Shown: one piece after another, positions 18,164-26,597 of the stretch | How the letters are laid out: the number at the start of each line of letters is the position of its first letter | How positions within the stretch are numbered: position 1 is the stretch's first letter | DNA from: an uncultured Latescibacterota bacterium | Lineage (GTDB): Bacteria > Latescibacterota > UBA2968 > UBA8231 | NCBI GenBank assembly: GCA_951813615.1 | Contig: OX638377.1 | Location: 3,498,599-3,562,598, forward strand | Length of the DNA stretch: 64,000 bases | Direction of reading: 5' to 3' | Position numbers and translations under genes: made by a program | The notes under the pieces: model-generated | Databases searched by the model: none | What the model was told of the DNA's origin: nothing | What the model saw: only the letters and a program-made list of their open reading frames with translations

Positions 18164-19543
18164 ATGGACCCCATAGCAGAGCTAGCCGAATTCGACCGCG
18201 AGACCGTCACCCAAGCCAAAGCCGTCGAACAGCGTATCCAAGCCGAGGGCCTTGCAGCCGGGCACACCATTCGCGACGTGCGCGTCTTCCGGGTGCTGAT
18301 GCCCTGGATCGGAACCAAGCGCTGGGACGGCTCGGCCGAGAGTTTTACCTTCGCCGAGTTCGAGACCGATAAAGGCTTGGTCGGCATTGCCGAGGGAGCC
18401 AATGCGGATACCGAAGAATTAAAGGGCAAAGTCCTGGGCAAAAATCCTTTTGACCCAAGCATCCGCGCCGACATGGGCCTGGCCTATTGGGACCTGAGCG
18501 GCAAAATCGCCAACCAGCCATTGGGCCAGTACTTGCACGAATGCTTCGCGCTGGAAACCCCCTTGGCAGAGCGCGTGCCCATGTCGGCCTACACCTGGTA
18601 TAGCTTCCCCGACCTCAACGGCGAAAACGCCGTTACCTTTGAGAGTTACCCCTCCTACGTGCAGGAGATTATCCGCGTCCACGGCTTCCACAACATCAAG
18701 CTCTCAATGTGCGATTTTGAGCCGCAGCACTACGTGGAATTGGTGCGCAATATCCGCGCAGCCGTGGGTGCGGACGTGGATATCCGCGTCGATCCACACG
18801 CTTCTTGGGGCGAGGCGCAGGCGCTGCGCTTTATGCGCGAGGTCGAGGACTGTCATCCGGAGTGGATTGAGGAACCAGTGGGTGGGCGTTTCGACCACAT
18901 CTTCCGCGCCGGCCATCGCCTGCGGCTGTTGAACACCATACCGATCTCGTCGCACGCCTGGCTGCCGCCGCTAGTCCCTCATCCCAGCACTAGGGGCCGC
19001 TACGGCGACGATGCCTTAGACGCGGAGTTGGATCTGGACGCGCTGCGGCGCTGGCAGCCAGCCGACATTTCTGCTCCCGACGCGTACGCAGGGCCGCTGG
19101 CGCTCAAGCGCTACTACGACGCGGCGCGCTTTATGGGTATGGGAATCGGCATGCACAGCGCCTATGAGCTGGGACCGGCGACGGCGATCCGCCTGCACAT
19201 CGCCGCCTTTACCTTTCCCTACGAGAAACCCTATCACATCGTCTGGGGACGGGAGCGCGCCTTCCCGCCCTTCTCGGCGCACGCGATTGACGCGCATTAT
19301 AACCAGTGGACCGACGACGTGATCTGCGGCGGCAAAATGGCCTATGACCAAGGATTTCTCGCCGTGCCCACGGGTCCGGGGCTAGGCGTCAAACTCGATC
19401 CCGATCGCCTGCGCCACTACGCCTTCAGCGAAGAAAAGGCCACGGATCATACCCGCCACATCGAACAAATCCGCGCAACCCATCTCGACGCACTCGGCTG
19501 GCGAGTGGAGCGCAGCGGCTGGCGACGCTATCGGGGGCGCTAG
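18164..19543 (+). CDS. Enolase-superfamily (glucarate dehydratase-like) protein
   Basis: 459 residues from the ATG at 18164 with GGAG nine bases upstream. It has a ~35-residue N-terminal extension, then the capping domain and barrel: Lys179 (NIKLS), Asp210 (IRVDPH), Glu236 (WIEEPVG) and a late His331 (IGMHSAYELG) with Asp301/Asp306 before it, a layout like the His-Asp dyad of glucarate dehydratases. The third metal ligand position reads PISSHAW (about 260-266) instead of the usual Glu/Asn, so metal binding may be atypical. Transcribed away from the aspartyl protease operon. Substrate unknown. Confidence 0.82.
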   Translation: MDPIAELAEFDRETVTQAKAVEQRIQAEGLAAGHTIRDVRVFRVLMPWIGTKRWDGSAESFTFAEFETDKGLVGIAEGANADTEELKGKVLGKNPFDPSIRADMGLAYWDLSGKIANQPLGQYLHECFALETPLAERVPMSAYTWYSFPDLNGENAVTFESYPSYVQEIIRVHGFHNIKLSMCDFEPQHYVELVRNIRAAVGADVDIRVDPHASWGEAQALRFMREVEDCHPEWIEEPVGGRFDHIFRAGHRLRLLNTIPISSHAWLPPLVPHPSTRGRYGDDALDAELDLDALRRWQPADISAPDAYAGPLALKRYYDAARFMGMGIGMHSAYELGPATAIRLHIAAFTFPYEKPYHIVWGRERAFPPFSAHAIDAHYNQWTDDVICGGKMAYDQGFLAVPTGPGLGVKLDPDRLRHYAFSEEKATDHTRHIEQIRATHLDALGWRVERSGWRRYRGR

Positions 19544-19569
19544 GCTCTTTTACTAAACCACGAAGAGTT

Positions 19570-21915
19570 TCAATAAACCACTGAAACCACGCGCCGGACG
19601 CGCTGCTGATGGGCGTCTCCATCGAGGTGGAGTTCGAGCAGGTAGAGGCCGGGCGGCACCAGTTGCCCCATTTGGTCGCGACCGTCCCAAGTAAAGTCCT
19701 GAGCACCCGCAGTGACAGCTTGCGAGTGCTCGACGAGCGCGTGGCCAGCCAAGTCGTAGAGCCGCAGGTGCCAAGGACGCGGTTCGAGGATGTTAATCAC
19801 GTCGGCGCGGACGGCGAGCGCGTCGTTTATGCCGTCGCCATTGGGCGTCAACACCTCCGTGTCGAAGACGACGTTGAGCAAAAGATCGCGGGCGACGGGC
19901 AGTCCGACGATATTGGTGCTACTGGCGACTTGATCGGTAGCATCCCCAGGATCGACGCGCTGGCGGCTGGCGTCCTCAGTCCGCGCGTCTTGGATGAAAA
20001 GGACGAAGGGGGTGGACTGCTGGAAGACCTGAGCGGCAAAGCGCAATTCGATGAGGTCGTCGTCGCGCAGCGGCTGGGAAAAGGTCACCGCAAACCCAGC
20101 TTCGACCGGCTGGTCTGTGACCTCTAAGGGCTCATCGTTGACTAAGGCACCAATAAAGCGCGTCGGCGTCGGCGTCTCCACGACGAGGCGGTCAAAGCCG
20201 GATGCCTTAGTCTCACGTGGGCGCAAGAAGAAGCGGAACTCGGTTTCCTCGCCCGGCGGGACTTGGGTCGGAAAAATTTCGCTGACAGCGCGCTGAGATA
20301 ACGGATCGCTGAATGCAATGCTGAGCGCGTCGAGTTGGAGTGCCACCGCTGGGTCCTCGGTGACCATCCGCATCTGTAGCTGAGCGTAGCGCCTCGGCGA
20401 AGGCGACTGGAACTCCTGGCCGGAAAAGGCGTAGAGCTTACTCCACGCGCTCCAGTCGCTACCGATGACCTGAGAGGTGTCAATAGGCCCTTTGAAGCTG
20501 GGAATCAGCTTGTTGTATTTCCTCTCGGTGACTTCCTTGCCGTTCTTGTCGTAATAGGTGAGTAAATTTTCGACCTCGTTGCCGGAGCGGCTGCGCAGCT
20601 CCAGCCGGGTGCCCAGCGGGATGTCGGCCTCCCAAGATACGGCGTTGAGGCTTTTGGGGCTTTGGAAGTCGATGATGTGCGAGCGAAAGTCCAAGTTCTG
20701 CGGAAAGCCTTCACCGAACACCTGGAGTTCCTCGGCGAAGCCTCGGAAGGCCCAGCGATTGCTCGCGTCCCAGCTCTTCCACAACACCCGGATAAAGCGG
20801 GTGGGCACTAGCCCGAATTCGTGGGTGGCAACCCCTGTTACTTTTTTGACGTATTCGTTAGCAGTGCCGGAATAGTACTTCTGCCAGATCAGAGTGCCAT
20901 CGGGTGCCACGGACCCGTCGGAACCGAGCACCTCGTAGAAATTGAACCCAAAGGAGCGCCGAGTGATGAAGAAGTCGATGACCCGGCCACTGCCAGCGGT
21001 GATGCCACCGCCAGGCCGGGCGACTACGCCGCCGACGATTTTGAGCTTGTCAACAAAGTAAGTAGCCCCCAAGTCGAGGATGATGTGCGAAAAGACATCG
21101 CGCTCGGCTTGGATAGTGCGCCGCACGAACCAACGAGTGGAGAGATCGCCGTCAATGAGCACTTGGGCGTTGCCCAGCGGAATGAGGTCTTGGGTGACAA
21201 ACGCATCGAGGACGACTTCGAGGTTGCCGCCGCGTTCGAGCGTCCCCAAGGCCAGATTATCGCCCAGCGCTTCGACCTCGACTTCGACAAGACGGGTGTT
21301 TGGTTCGAGGGCGAGCAGGTCCAAGCGCACGTACTGGATCGGCGTGTGGAAGGACTGGTCGAGTTCATAGGTGATCTCGTGGCGGGTGTTCTCCTTGAAG
21401 CGCTCGCGCTGGCGGTAGATGACGCTTTCGGCGATGGGGTTGTCCACCTCGTCAACGGCGTGTTCGCCAGTGGAAAGCAGCAAGTCAAAAAGCGGCGGCG
21501 CAGGGCCCTGGGGATCGAAGATCAGCTTGACGCGGCGGGCAGAGACGCCCCGGCCCAAATCGACCTCAATGTTCCAGCTTTCGGGGGGATCGTCCAGATG
21601 GGGGTGCCAGCCGGTGGAGCGATCGCCATCCATGACCAACGGCGCGTCTCGTAGGTTGGAACCAGCGCTGCGGATGCCACCGCCTAAAGCCTCGGCATTG
21701 AGAGCCGCATTGATGTCGCGGCGGGCAGCGACGGGCTTGAGCCCACCCTGTGGAGTCAACTCGACCGTGCCGGGCAGCGACCAAGCCTGCCAGTCGCGGC
21801 GAGAGGCAAAGCGAATCTCGTCGGCACTTGCCGGGGGCACGCGGAAAAAGGCGCAAACGACCACACATCCCGTGAATAAGACGAATCGTCCAAGGCATCG
21901 GTCGCTGGAATCCAT
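19570..21915 (-). CDS. Secreted discoidin-like protein with FlgD-type C-terminal Ig domain
   Basis: 781 residues. A signal peptide covers about 1-31 (cleavage near ASA-DE). Two F5/8-type (discoidin-like) regions follow, around 70-230 and 235-410; the first contains VMDGDRSTGWHP and the second LIDGDLSTRWF. The C-terminal ~90 residues (LTPNGDGINDAL, then LRLYDLAGH and PPGLYLLELHLDG) form a FlgD-like Ig domain, widely used in FCB bacteria at the end of exported proteins. A structural or carbohydrate-binding surface role is likely; no catalytic residues are recognised. AGGG lies 7 bases before the ATG. Confidence 0.8.
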   Translation of the reverse strand: MDSSDRCLGRFVLFTGCVVVCAFFRVPPASADEIRFASRRDWQAWSLPGTVELTPQGGLKPVAARRDINAALNAEALGGGIRSAGSNLRDAPLVMDGDRSTGWHPHLDDPPESWNIEVDLGRGVSARRVKLIFDPQGPAPPLFDLLLSTGEHAVDEVDNPIAESVIYRQRERFKENTRHEITYELDQSFHTPIQYVRLDLLALEPNTRLVEVEVEALGDNLALGTLERGGNLEVVLDAFVTQDLIPLGNAQVLIDGDLSTRWFVRRTIQAERDVFSHIILDLGATYFVDKLKIVGGVVARPGGGITAGSGRVIDFFITRRSFGFNFYEVLGSDGSVAPDGTLIWQKYYSGTANEYVKKVTGVATHEFGLVPTRFIRVLWKSWDASNRWAFRGFAEELQVFGEGFPQNLDFRSHIIDFQSPKSLNAVSWEADIPLGTRLELRSRSGNEVENLLTYYDKNGKEVTERKYNKLIPSFKGPIDTSQVIGSDWSAWSKLYAFSGQEFQSPSPRRYAQLQMRMVTEDPAVALQLDALSIAFSDPLSQRAVSEIFPTQVPPGEETEFRFFLRPRETKASGFDRLVVETPTPTRFIGALVNDEPLEVTDQPVEAGFAVTFSQPLRDDDLIELRFAAQVFQQSTPFVLFIQDARTEDASRQRVDPGDATDQVASSTNIVGLPVARDLLLNVVFDTEVLTPNGDGINDALAVRADVINILEPRPWHLRLYDLAGHALVEHSQAVTAGAQDFTWDGRDQMGQLVPPGLYLLELHLDGDAHQQRVRRVVSVVY

Positions 21916-21950
21916 GATTTACCCTGCCCTACCTATAGTGGATTCAAACG

Positions 21951-22715
21951 CTACTTCTGCAAGACGCTGCCCGCGCCATTGCGGTCCCAAATCCCCACTG
22001 CACCGTTGCGCTGCCCATCGGCCCCCAAGAAGATGAGGTGTGTTCCATTAGCGGCGTTGACGTGCAAACCGCCGTTACCGCCGGCACCCGCGCCCGCGTA
22101 GATCAGGTTTTCACCGGTGCGGCTATTGATCAGCAGACCGCCGTTTTGCGACGAATCAGCACCAGCGAGGAAGATGTTGACGCCCTTGGCATTGTTGGCC
22201 ATCAGCAAGCCGCTGCCCTCGTCTTCGCCCACGGCAACTAGCAAATTGCCGACCGCACTCCGCAGGGCCAAGTGGCCACTGCCGACTTCACTCGCGCCTA
22301 GGTACGCCAACTGCTCACCCGCCCCGTTGTACACCTGCAACGCACCCCCCTCTTGGTCGCTGCTTACAACCGAGACCAGCGGCGTACCAGTAGCCGTGTT
22401 GACCACCAGCAAGCCGTGACCAGTTGCATCGGTACTAAGACTAACCCCGCCCTGACCATTGCCTGCCCCCACCCACAACGCGCCGTTTTGTCGCTCGTCA
22501 GCCGTAGCTACGAGCACGGGTTGCCCTTCGTCGTTGAGGATTTCAATGGCACGGGCGCGGACCACGTCGGCCCCGGACGCCGTGCTTATCAAGGCGGTAC
22601 TCAGCGACGTACTCAGCACAATGGCAACGTCGGTTAGGGCCAGCGCAGCTAGCACCGCCAAGAGGCGGCGACCAATGTAGCGTTCCAAAGAAGCGTAGGG
22701 TTGAAAGGCGCGCAT
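21951..22715 (-). CDS. Membrane-anchored protein of eight 23-residue repeats
   Basis: 254 residues from the ATG at 22715 (GAGGAG five bases upstream). A hydrophobic segment at about 18-45 follows a basic stretch (ERYIGRR), giving a membrane anchor or uncleaved signal. Residues 64-246 are eight consecutive ~23-residue units, each starting with Gly and built around hydrophobic strand, G-A-x-x-x-x-x-G-G-L, strand. Such short Gly-rich periodic units usually fold as a beta-solenoid. No enzyme motif is seen and I do not recognise a named family. It is divergent from the enolase-family gene at 22798. Confidence 0.75.
   Translation of the reverse strand: MRAFQPYASLERYIGRRLLAVLAALALTDVAIVLSTSLSTALISTASGADVVRARAIEILNDEGQPVLVATADERQNGALWVGAGNGQGGVSLSTDATGHGLLVVNTATGTPLVSVVSSDQEGGALQVYNGAGEQLAYLGASEVGSGHLALRSAVGNLLVAVGEDEGSGLLMANNAKGVNIFLAGADSSQNGGLLINSRTGENLIYAGAGAGGNGGLHVNAANGTHLIFLGADGQRNGAVGIWDRNGAGSVLQK
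21978..22526 (-). repeat. Eight tandem ~69-bp coding repeats
   Basis: The coding sequence of the solenoid-like protein consists of eight units of 23 codons (one of 22). Examples of unit starts are GEQLAYLGASEVGSGHL, GVNIFLAGADSSQNGGL, GENLIYAGAGAGGNGGL and GTHLIFLGADGQRNGAV. The units are diverged at DNA level, so the array is old rather than a recent expansion. Confidence 0.75.
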
Positions 22716-22797
22716 ACGTCTCCTCGCAGTAAAAGCGGGTTTTTCGTCTATCGCAGGAGGCTTATTTTGCATAGCAAACCTACACAAGGAGATACTC

Positions 22798-24006
22798 ATG
22801 GCCAAGATCAAAAAAGTCCGCTGCATCCGCACCCGCCCAAACGGCACTTGGGTCATCGTCAAAATCATCACCGACCAGCCCGGTCTCTACGGCATCGGCT
22901 CGGCTAGCGAGCACAACCACGCCGCCACCGTCGCCACAGCCCTCGAAGAGAGCTTGGGGCCGCTGCTGATTGGCCGCGAGGCCAACCGCATCGAAGACAT
23001 TTGGCAGTGCGTGTACAACAGCGGCTACTGGCGCAGCGGCTCCATCCTCAACGCCGCGCTGGGCGGCATCGACATGGCCCTGTGGGACATCAAGGGCAAA
23101 GAGGCCGGGATGCCCGTGTACGAACTGCTGGGCGGGGCCTGTCGCGCGGCGGTCCCCTGCTACGCCCATGCCGGCGGCGGCGATTACGAAGAACTCGCCG
23201 ACGACATCCAGCGCTACATCGACGAAGGCTGGCCGGTAATCCGCTGCCAACTCGGCGGCTATGGCGGCGGCGGCTTCGTGGAAAACGCTATCAAGCCGCG
23301 CAATGCTTGGTCTGCGGCACCAGCTTTTGACGACGAAGCCTATCTAGAGGCCATTCCCGCGATGTTCGAGTACCTGCGCAATAAGCTGGGCTTCGGCCCC
23401 AAGCTCACCCACGACGTCCACGAGCACCTCAAACCCCAAATCGCGGTGGCACTGGCCAAGCGGCTGGAGCCCTATCGGCTGTTTTTCCTCGAAGACGCAC
23501 TGGCACCCGAGCAGATCGGCTGGTACCGGCTCATGCGCCAGCAATGCACCACGCCGCAGGCCATGGGCGAGCTATTCGTCAATGTCCACGAATACCTGCC
23601 GCTGATCAGCGAGCGCCTCATCGACTACATCCGCATCCGAGTGGCCAAAGGCGGCGGCATCACCCCCTGCCGCAAAATCGCCGCGCTCTGCGAGTTTTAC
23701 GGCGTGCAGACGGCTTGGCAGGAAGGCGGAGACAACGATCCGGTCAACCAAGCGGCGGCCATGCACTTAGATATGACGAGCTACAGCTTCGGGATCCAAG
23801 AGGAAAATGGTTTCAGCCCAGCAGAACTGGAGGCCTTTCCTGGACACGCGACCATGGAAGGGGGGTACATGTATCCCAACGACCAGCCGGGACTAGGGGT
23901 CGACATCGACGAGGAGAAGGCGAAGAATCTGTTGGTCGGAGACCAGGTACGCGCCTTTTACGCGGCCGAGGATCGCCGGGCCGACGGCAGCGTGGTGCGG
24001 CCCTGA
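22798..24006 (+). CDS. Mannonate dehydratase/RspA-like enolase-superfamily enzyme
   Basis: 402 residues, the length of ManD/RspA-type enzymes, with AAGGAG six bases before the ATG. Metal ligands Asp206, Glu232 and Glu258 lie in LTHDVHEHL, FLEDALAPEQ and MGELFVN; His208 two residues after the Asp is the catalytic acid position of mannonate dehydratases, and Arg149 fits the Arg of the Tyr-Arg dyad. It would dehydrate a sugar acid to a 2-keto-3-deoxy acid. The late motif, HGPxDxSP in characterised enzymes, reads QEGGDNDP (308-315) here, so activity may be altered or the substrate different. Followed by a hairpin at 24033-24061. Confidence 0.86.
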   Translation: MAKIKKVRCIRTRPNGTWVIVKIITDQPGLYGIGSASEHNHAATVATALEESLGPLLIGREANRIEDIWQCVYNSGYWRSGSILNAALGGIDMALWDIKGKEAGMPVYELLGGACRAAVPCYAHAGGGDYEELADDIQRYIDEGWPVIRCQLGGYGGGGFVENAIKPRNAWSAAPAFDDEAYLEAIPAMFEYLRNKLGFGPKLTHDVHEHLKPQIAVALAKRLEPYRLFFLEDALAPEQIGWYRLMRQQCTTPQAMGELFVNVHEYLPLISERLIDYIRIRVAKGGGITPCRKIAALCEFYGVQTAWQEGGDNDPVNQAAAMHLDMTSYSFGIQEENGFSPAELEAFPGHATMEGGYMYPNDQPGLGVDIDEEKAKNLLVGDQVRAFYAAEDRRADGSVVRP

Positions 24007-24032
24007 GTGGCGGGCCGGTATGACCCTGTTAT

Positions 24033-24061
24033 GTAGGGGGCGGTTTGCGAACCGCCCCTAC
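24033..24061. terminator. GC-rich hairpin between convergent genes
   Basis: GTAGGGG.CGGTT pairs with AACCGCCCCTAC over 12 bp with one bulged G and a short TGCG loop. It lies between the stop codons of two convergent genes (24006 and 24062) and probably ends both transcripts. There is no T-run. Sequences of this kind are also spread as REP-like repeats in many genomes; only one copy is evident here. Confidence 0.6.
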
Positions 24062-25642
24062 CTACCGGGCGATCAGCACTGTCACCCGATGCGGCTCGGT
24101 TCCCGGCGGCAGTCTCCGAGCCCCATGAGCATCTCGCAGCGTGAACGGGTGATGCATGAGGATGTCCTGCTTGCCGTCCTTGTTGAGGTCCACCAGCCAC
24201 GTGTATTCCTCGTCGTTGGGCACGGCGATCGCAACGTCTTGAGGCTGCTGAGAAAACAGGTCCGGCCCCGGCGCGCCGACAAAGATGTCCATGATCCGAG
24301 GGTGATCCCCGATGAGCAGGTCGGAGAGGCCGTCACCGGTCACATCCCCGATGAGCAAAGTCGTGTTGAACGCGCGCGGCCAACTCTTTTCTGTCTTGCG
24401 GCTTTCGTGCATTGCCCCTCGAAGCACTATGTCCAGCGGCACCCACCCCGGCTCCTTATGGCTGGGTATGCCGTCTAACGCAATTCTACGGGTGGCGTTG
24501 GGTTTGTCGCGGTAGAGGCCCCCTTCCATCTGGTAGAACTCAAGGTCCAGCCAGACGTCGTCGCCCATAAACCCCTTGAATCTCTTCCAGAGGCTGCTCT
24601 CTAGGTACTTGGTCTCAATGGTTGTGAACATCAATTCGGCTTGGCCGTAGCGATCAAAGTCGTGTCGGTCCATCCCGAGTTGGATTCTGCCGTCCGATTT
24701 GAACGCAATATCGACGCCCCGTGCGAACGCGATGCCGCCATCGGCTGTTGGCGCACCAAAATGCACCTCGTAGGCGGAACGCTTGCTCCCCTCCAGCGAG
24801 AAAACCACTAGGTCTGCGACCCCATCGCCGTTTAGGTCGCTTAACGAGTGCAGCACCTTCCCCGTCATGTCTCCGGTAGCGAGTGAGGAAAGATTGTCAG
24901 AGTCGAATGCAACATCGGTCGTGAAGGTCTCCGCCTCCGGAGCAAACAGCCCACGCTCGTCCTGGAGATGAACCTCGAAGTGGTCCTCCTTCCAGAACAC
25001 TAGGTCGCAACGACCATCCCGGTTGTAGTCCACCCCGTGAACACGGCTCTGAGACCAAGGGTCGTATCGATATCCATCAGCTCCGTAGATCCTACTCATC
25101 TCAGTGGAAGGGCCGATCTGCACTGGATCGGCGAATGCGCCATCGCTCATCTGGACAAACACCAAGAAGCCATCGACATCCGGCACGACTAGGTCGTCGC
25201 GGTCGTCGCCATTCACGTCTTGAGTAACATCTACATGGGGGAGTTCGCCGCTGCGAGGCGGATTGAAATTGGAAGTCACCGCCACCAGTGCGCGTTCCGT
25301 CGCCGATTCGGGATCGAACCAGTTCAGGCGACCGGGCTCGTACGCAATCAAGCGGTCGCGGCCTCCGATATTGGCCACATCGACAAACAATACTTCGGGA
25401 CGCAGCGTTGCGTCGAGTAGCGGCACCCAAGTGCTGTCGCCGAACGCGTAGAGGCGCAAGCGGCGGTCGCCATTCTCGTCGATATGCACCACGGCAAGGT
25501 CCGCGACAGCGCCACCGAGCAGGAACCCCGTCAAAACGGTCTGGCGTTCCGCCGCGCCGATGACGACCTCGTACTGATCGAAAGTAAATTCCGCGGCGGC
25601 CGGTGACGCGGAAATCGCGAGGAAAACGCCAAAAACCAGCAT
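24062..25642 (-). CDS. Secreted FG-GAP/VCBS repeat protein
   Basis: 526 residues from the ATG at 25642; the longer frame upstream overlaps the DUF4249-like gene and is not supported. A signal peptide covers about 1-18 (ISASPAAAEF). The mature protein has repeated calcium-binding-like blade motifs: DVNGDDRDDLVVPD, DYNRDGRCDLVFW, DLNGDGVADLVVFS, DVTGDGLSDLLIGD and DLNKDGKQDILMHH. This is the FG-GAP/VCBS seven-bladed propeller pattern found in extracellular adhesins and binding proteins. It lies 13 bases after the DUF4249-type gene, so it is probably last in the TonB receptor operon. Confidence 0.83.
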   Translation of the reverse strand: MLVFGVFLAISASPAAAEFTFDQYEVVIGAAERQTVLTGFLLGGAVADLAVVHIDENGDRRLRLYAFGDSTWVPLLDATLRPEVLFVDVANIGGRDRLIAYEPGRLNWFDPESATERALVAVTSNFNPPRSGELPHVDVTQDVNGDDRDDLVVPDVDGFLVFVQMSDGAFADPVQIGPSTEMSRIYGADGYRYDPWSQSRVHGVDYNRDGRCDLVFWKEDHFEVHLQDERGLFAPEAETFTTDVAFDSDNLSSLATGDMTGKVLHSLSDLNGDGVADLVVFSLEGSKRSAYEVHFGAPTADGGIAFARGVDIAFKSDGRIQLGMDRHDFDRYGQAELMFTTIETKYLESSLWKRFKGFMGDDVWLDLEFYQMEGGLYRDKPNATRRIALDGIPSHKEPGWVPLDIVLRGAMHESRKTEKSWPRAFNTTLLIGDVTGDGLSDLLIGDHPRIMDIFVGAPGPDLFSQQPQDVAIAVPNDEEYTWLVDLNKDGKQDILMHHPFTLRDAHGARRLPPGTEPHRVTVLIAR

Positions 25643-25655
25643 GAAAGTCAGGTTC

Positions 25656-26594
25656 CTAAGGCCGGACAGAGAAGCCGAAGGAATCCGCTGTCGCGGAAGC
25701 AAACAGGCCGATCCCGTTCTCGACGTGGAAAAGCGGCCGTTGAAAACTCTGGCCGGCCTCGCCGCTGCCTCGTTCCGCATCCACATTGTCGGTGCGGACC
25801 AAGTCGAACCAGTTCTGATCAACGGCAAAGAGCGTGACTTTGTAGCGCCCGGCATAATAGATGCCGGCCCAAGGCAGGTAGAGTTCGCCGCTTGCCAAAC
25901 TCAACAGGGGCGAGGTCTCTACGCGCTCAAGTTCAAAGTCTTCAAGGTCCTCAATCCAGTCGTCGTCAAACAGCAGCGGGCTGGAACGCTCTAGATTGGC
26001 TAGGCGCACTTGGTAGGATACCGCAGGGCCATCGTCTTGGAATTGGGCTATTAGCACCCCCTTGTCGTACTCCAACTGATTTTCCGCGGCCTGATAGACC
26101 GCATCGCCGACCTCGGCAAACAACCGCAGACGCCGCAGTTCGGTTTCCAAATCGTCTTCCAAAAGCCGCAACTCGTCGATGCGGATGCGCGCTGGCGTCT
26201 GGGTCTGAGCGCGGACTGTTAGACCGTCTCCAGTGGTGACGCGCAACTCGTACAGACCATTAGGCTCAACCACCGGCGCGTCGTCCGGTGGCAGGTAGTG
26301 TCCGGCTCTACTTGGGTCGGGTCGGTAGTTGAACATTGCGTCGCCGCGCTGGATGGAAACGCTGGCTCCCTCCAGCGCCGTGGCCACCGCCGAATAGGAA
26401 TGGCCGGGAGCGACCGTACGCCGCAAGACGACAGGAGGCAACGGCGCATCCACGATGAGGATGGCATCGACGACGATGAGGTCGGCCGCGCTGGAGCCAA
26501 ACAGTTCGTCGGGGTCTCGGTCGGCTGCGAGCGGCCCGGGGGCCTTGCAGGCCAGCAGCGAAAACAGTGCTAGGAGCAATAGGTAGCGGTACAT
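25656..26594 (-). CDS. DUF4249-type lipoprotein
   Basis: 312 residues. The signal peptide ends in lipobox SLLAC (Cys16), so it is an outer-membrane or periplasmic lipoprotein. The N-terminal half has Ig-like strands with VVDAILIVDAPLPPVVLRRT, then ASVSIQRGD and GLYELRVTTGDG, which match DUF4249 proteins of FCB bacteria. These are regularly encoded next to TonB-dependent receptors that carry a carboxypeptidase-like regulatory domain, as here: the receptor gene ends 3 bases upstream. A role as receptor-associated surface or plug lipoprotein is inferred. Confidence 0.78.
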   Translation of the reverse strand: MYRYLLLLALFSLLACKAPGPLAADRDPDELFGSSAADLIVVDAILIVDAPLPPVVLRRTVAPGHSYSAVATALEGASVSIQRGDAMFNYRPDPSRAGHYLPPDDAPVVEPNGLYELRVTTGDGLTVRAQTQTPARIRIDELRLLEDDLETELRRLRLFAEVGDAVYQAAENQLEYDKGVLIAQFQDDGPAVSYQVRLANLERSSPLLFDDDWIEDLEDFELERVETSPLLSLASGELYLPWAGIYYAGRYKVTLFAVDQNWFDLVRTDNVDAERGSGEAGQSFQRPLFHVENGIGLFASATADSFGFSVRP

Positions 26595-26597
26595 AGC

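Noticed and set aside
22716..22871. 52-residue N-terminal extension of the solenoid-like protein
   Set aside because: It would overlap the start of the divergent enolase-family gene, and a strong GAGGAG site precedes the ATG at 22715.
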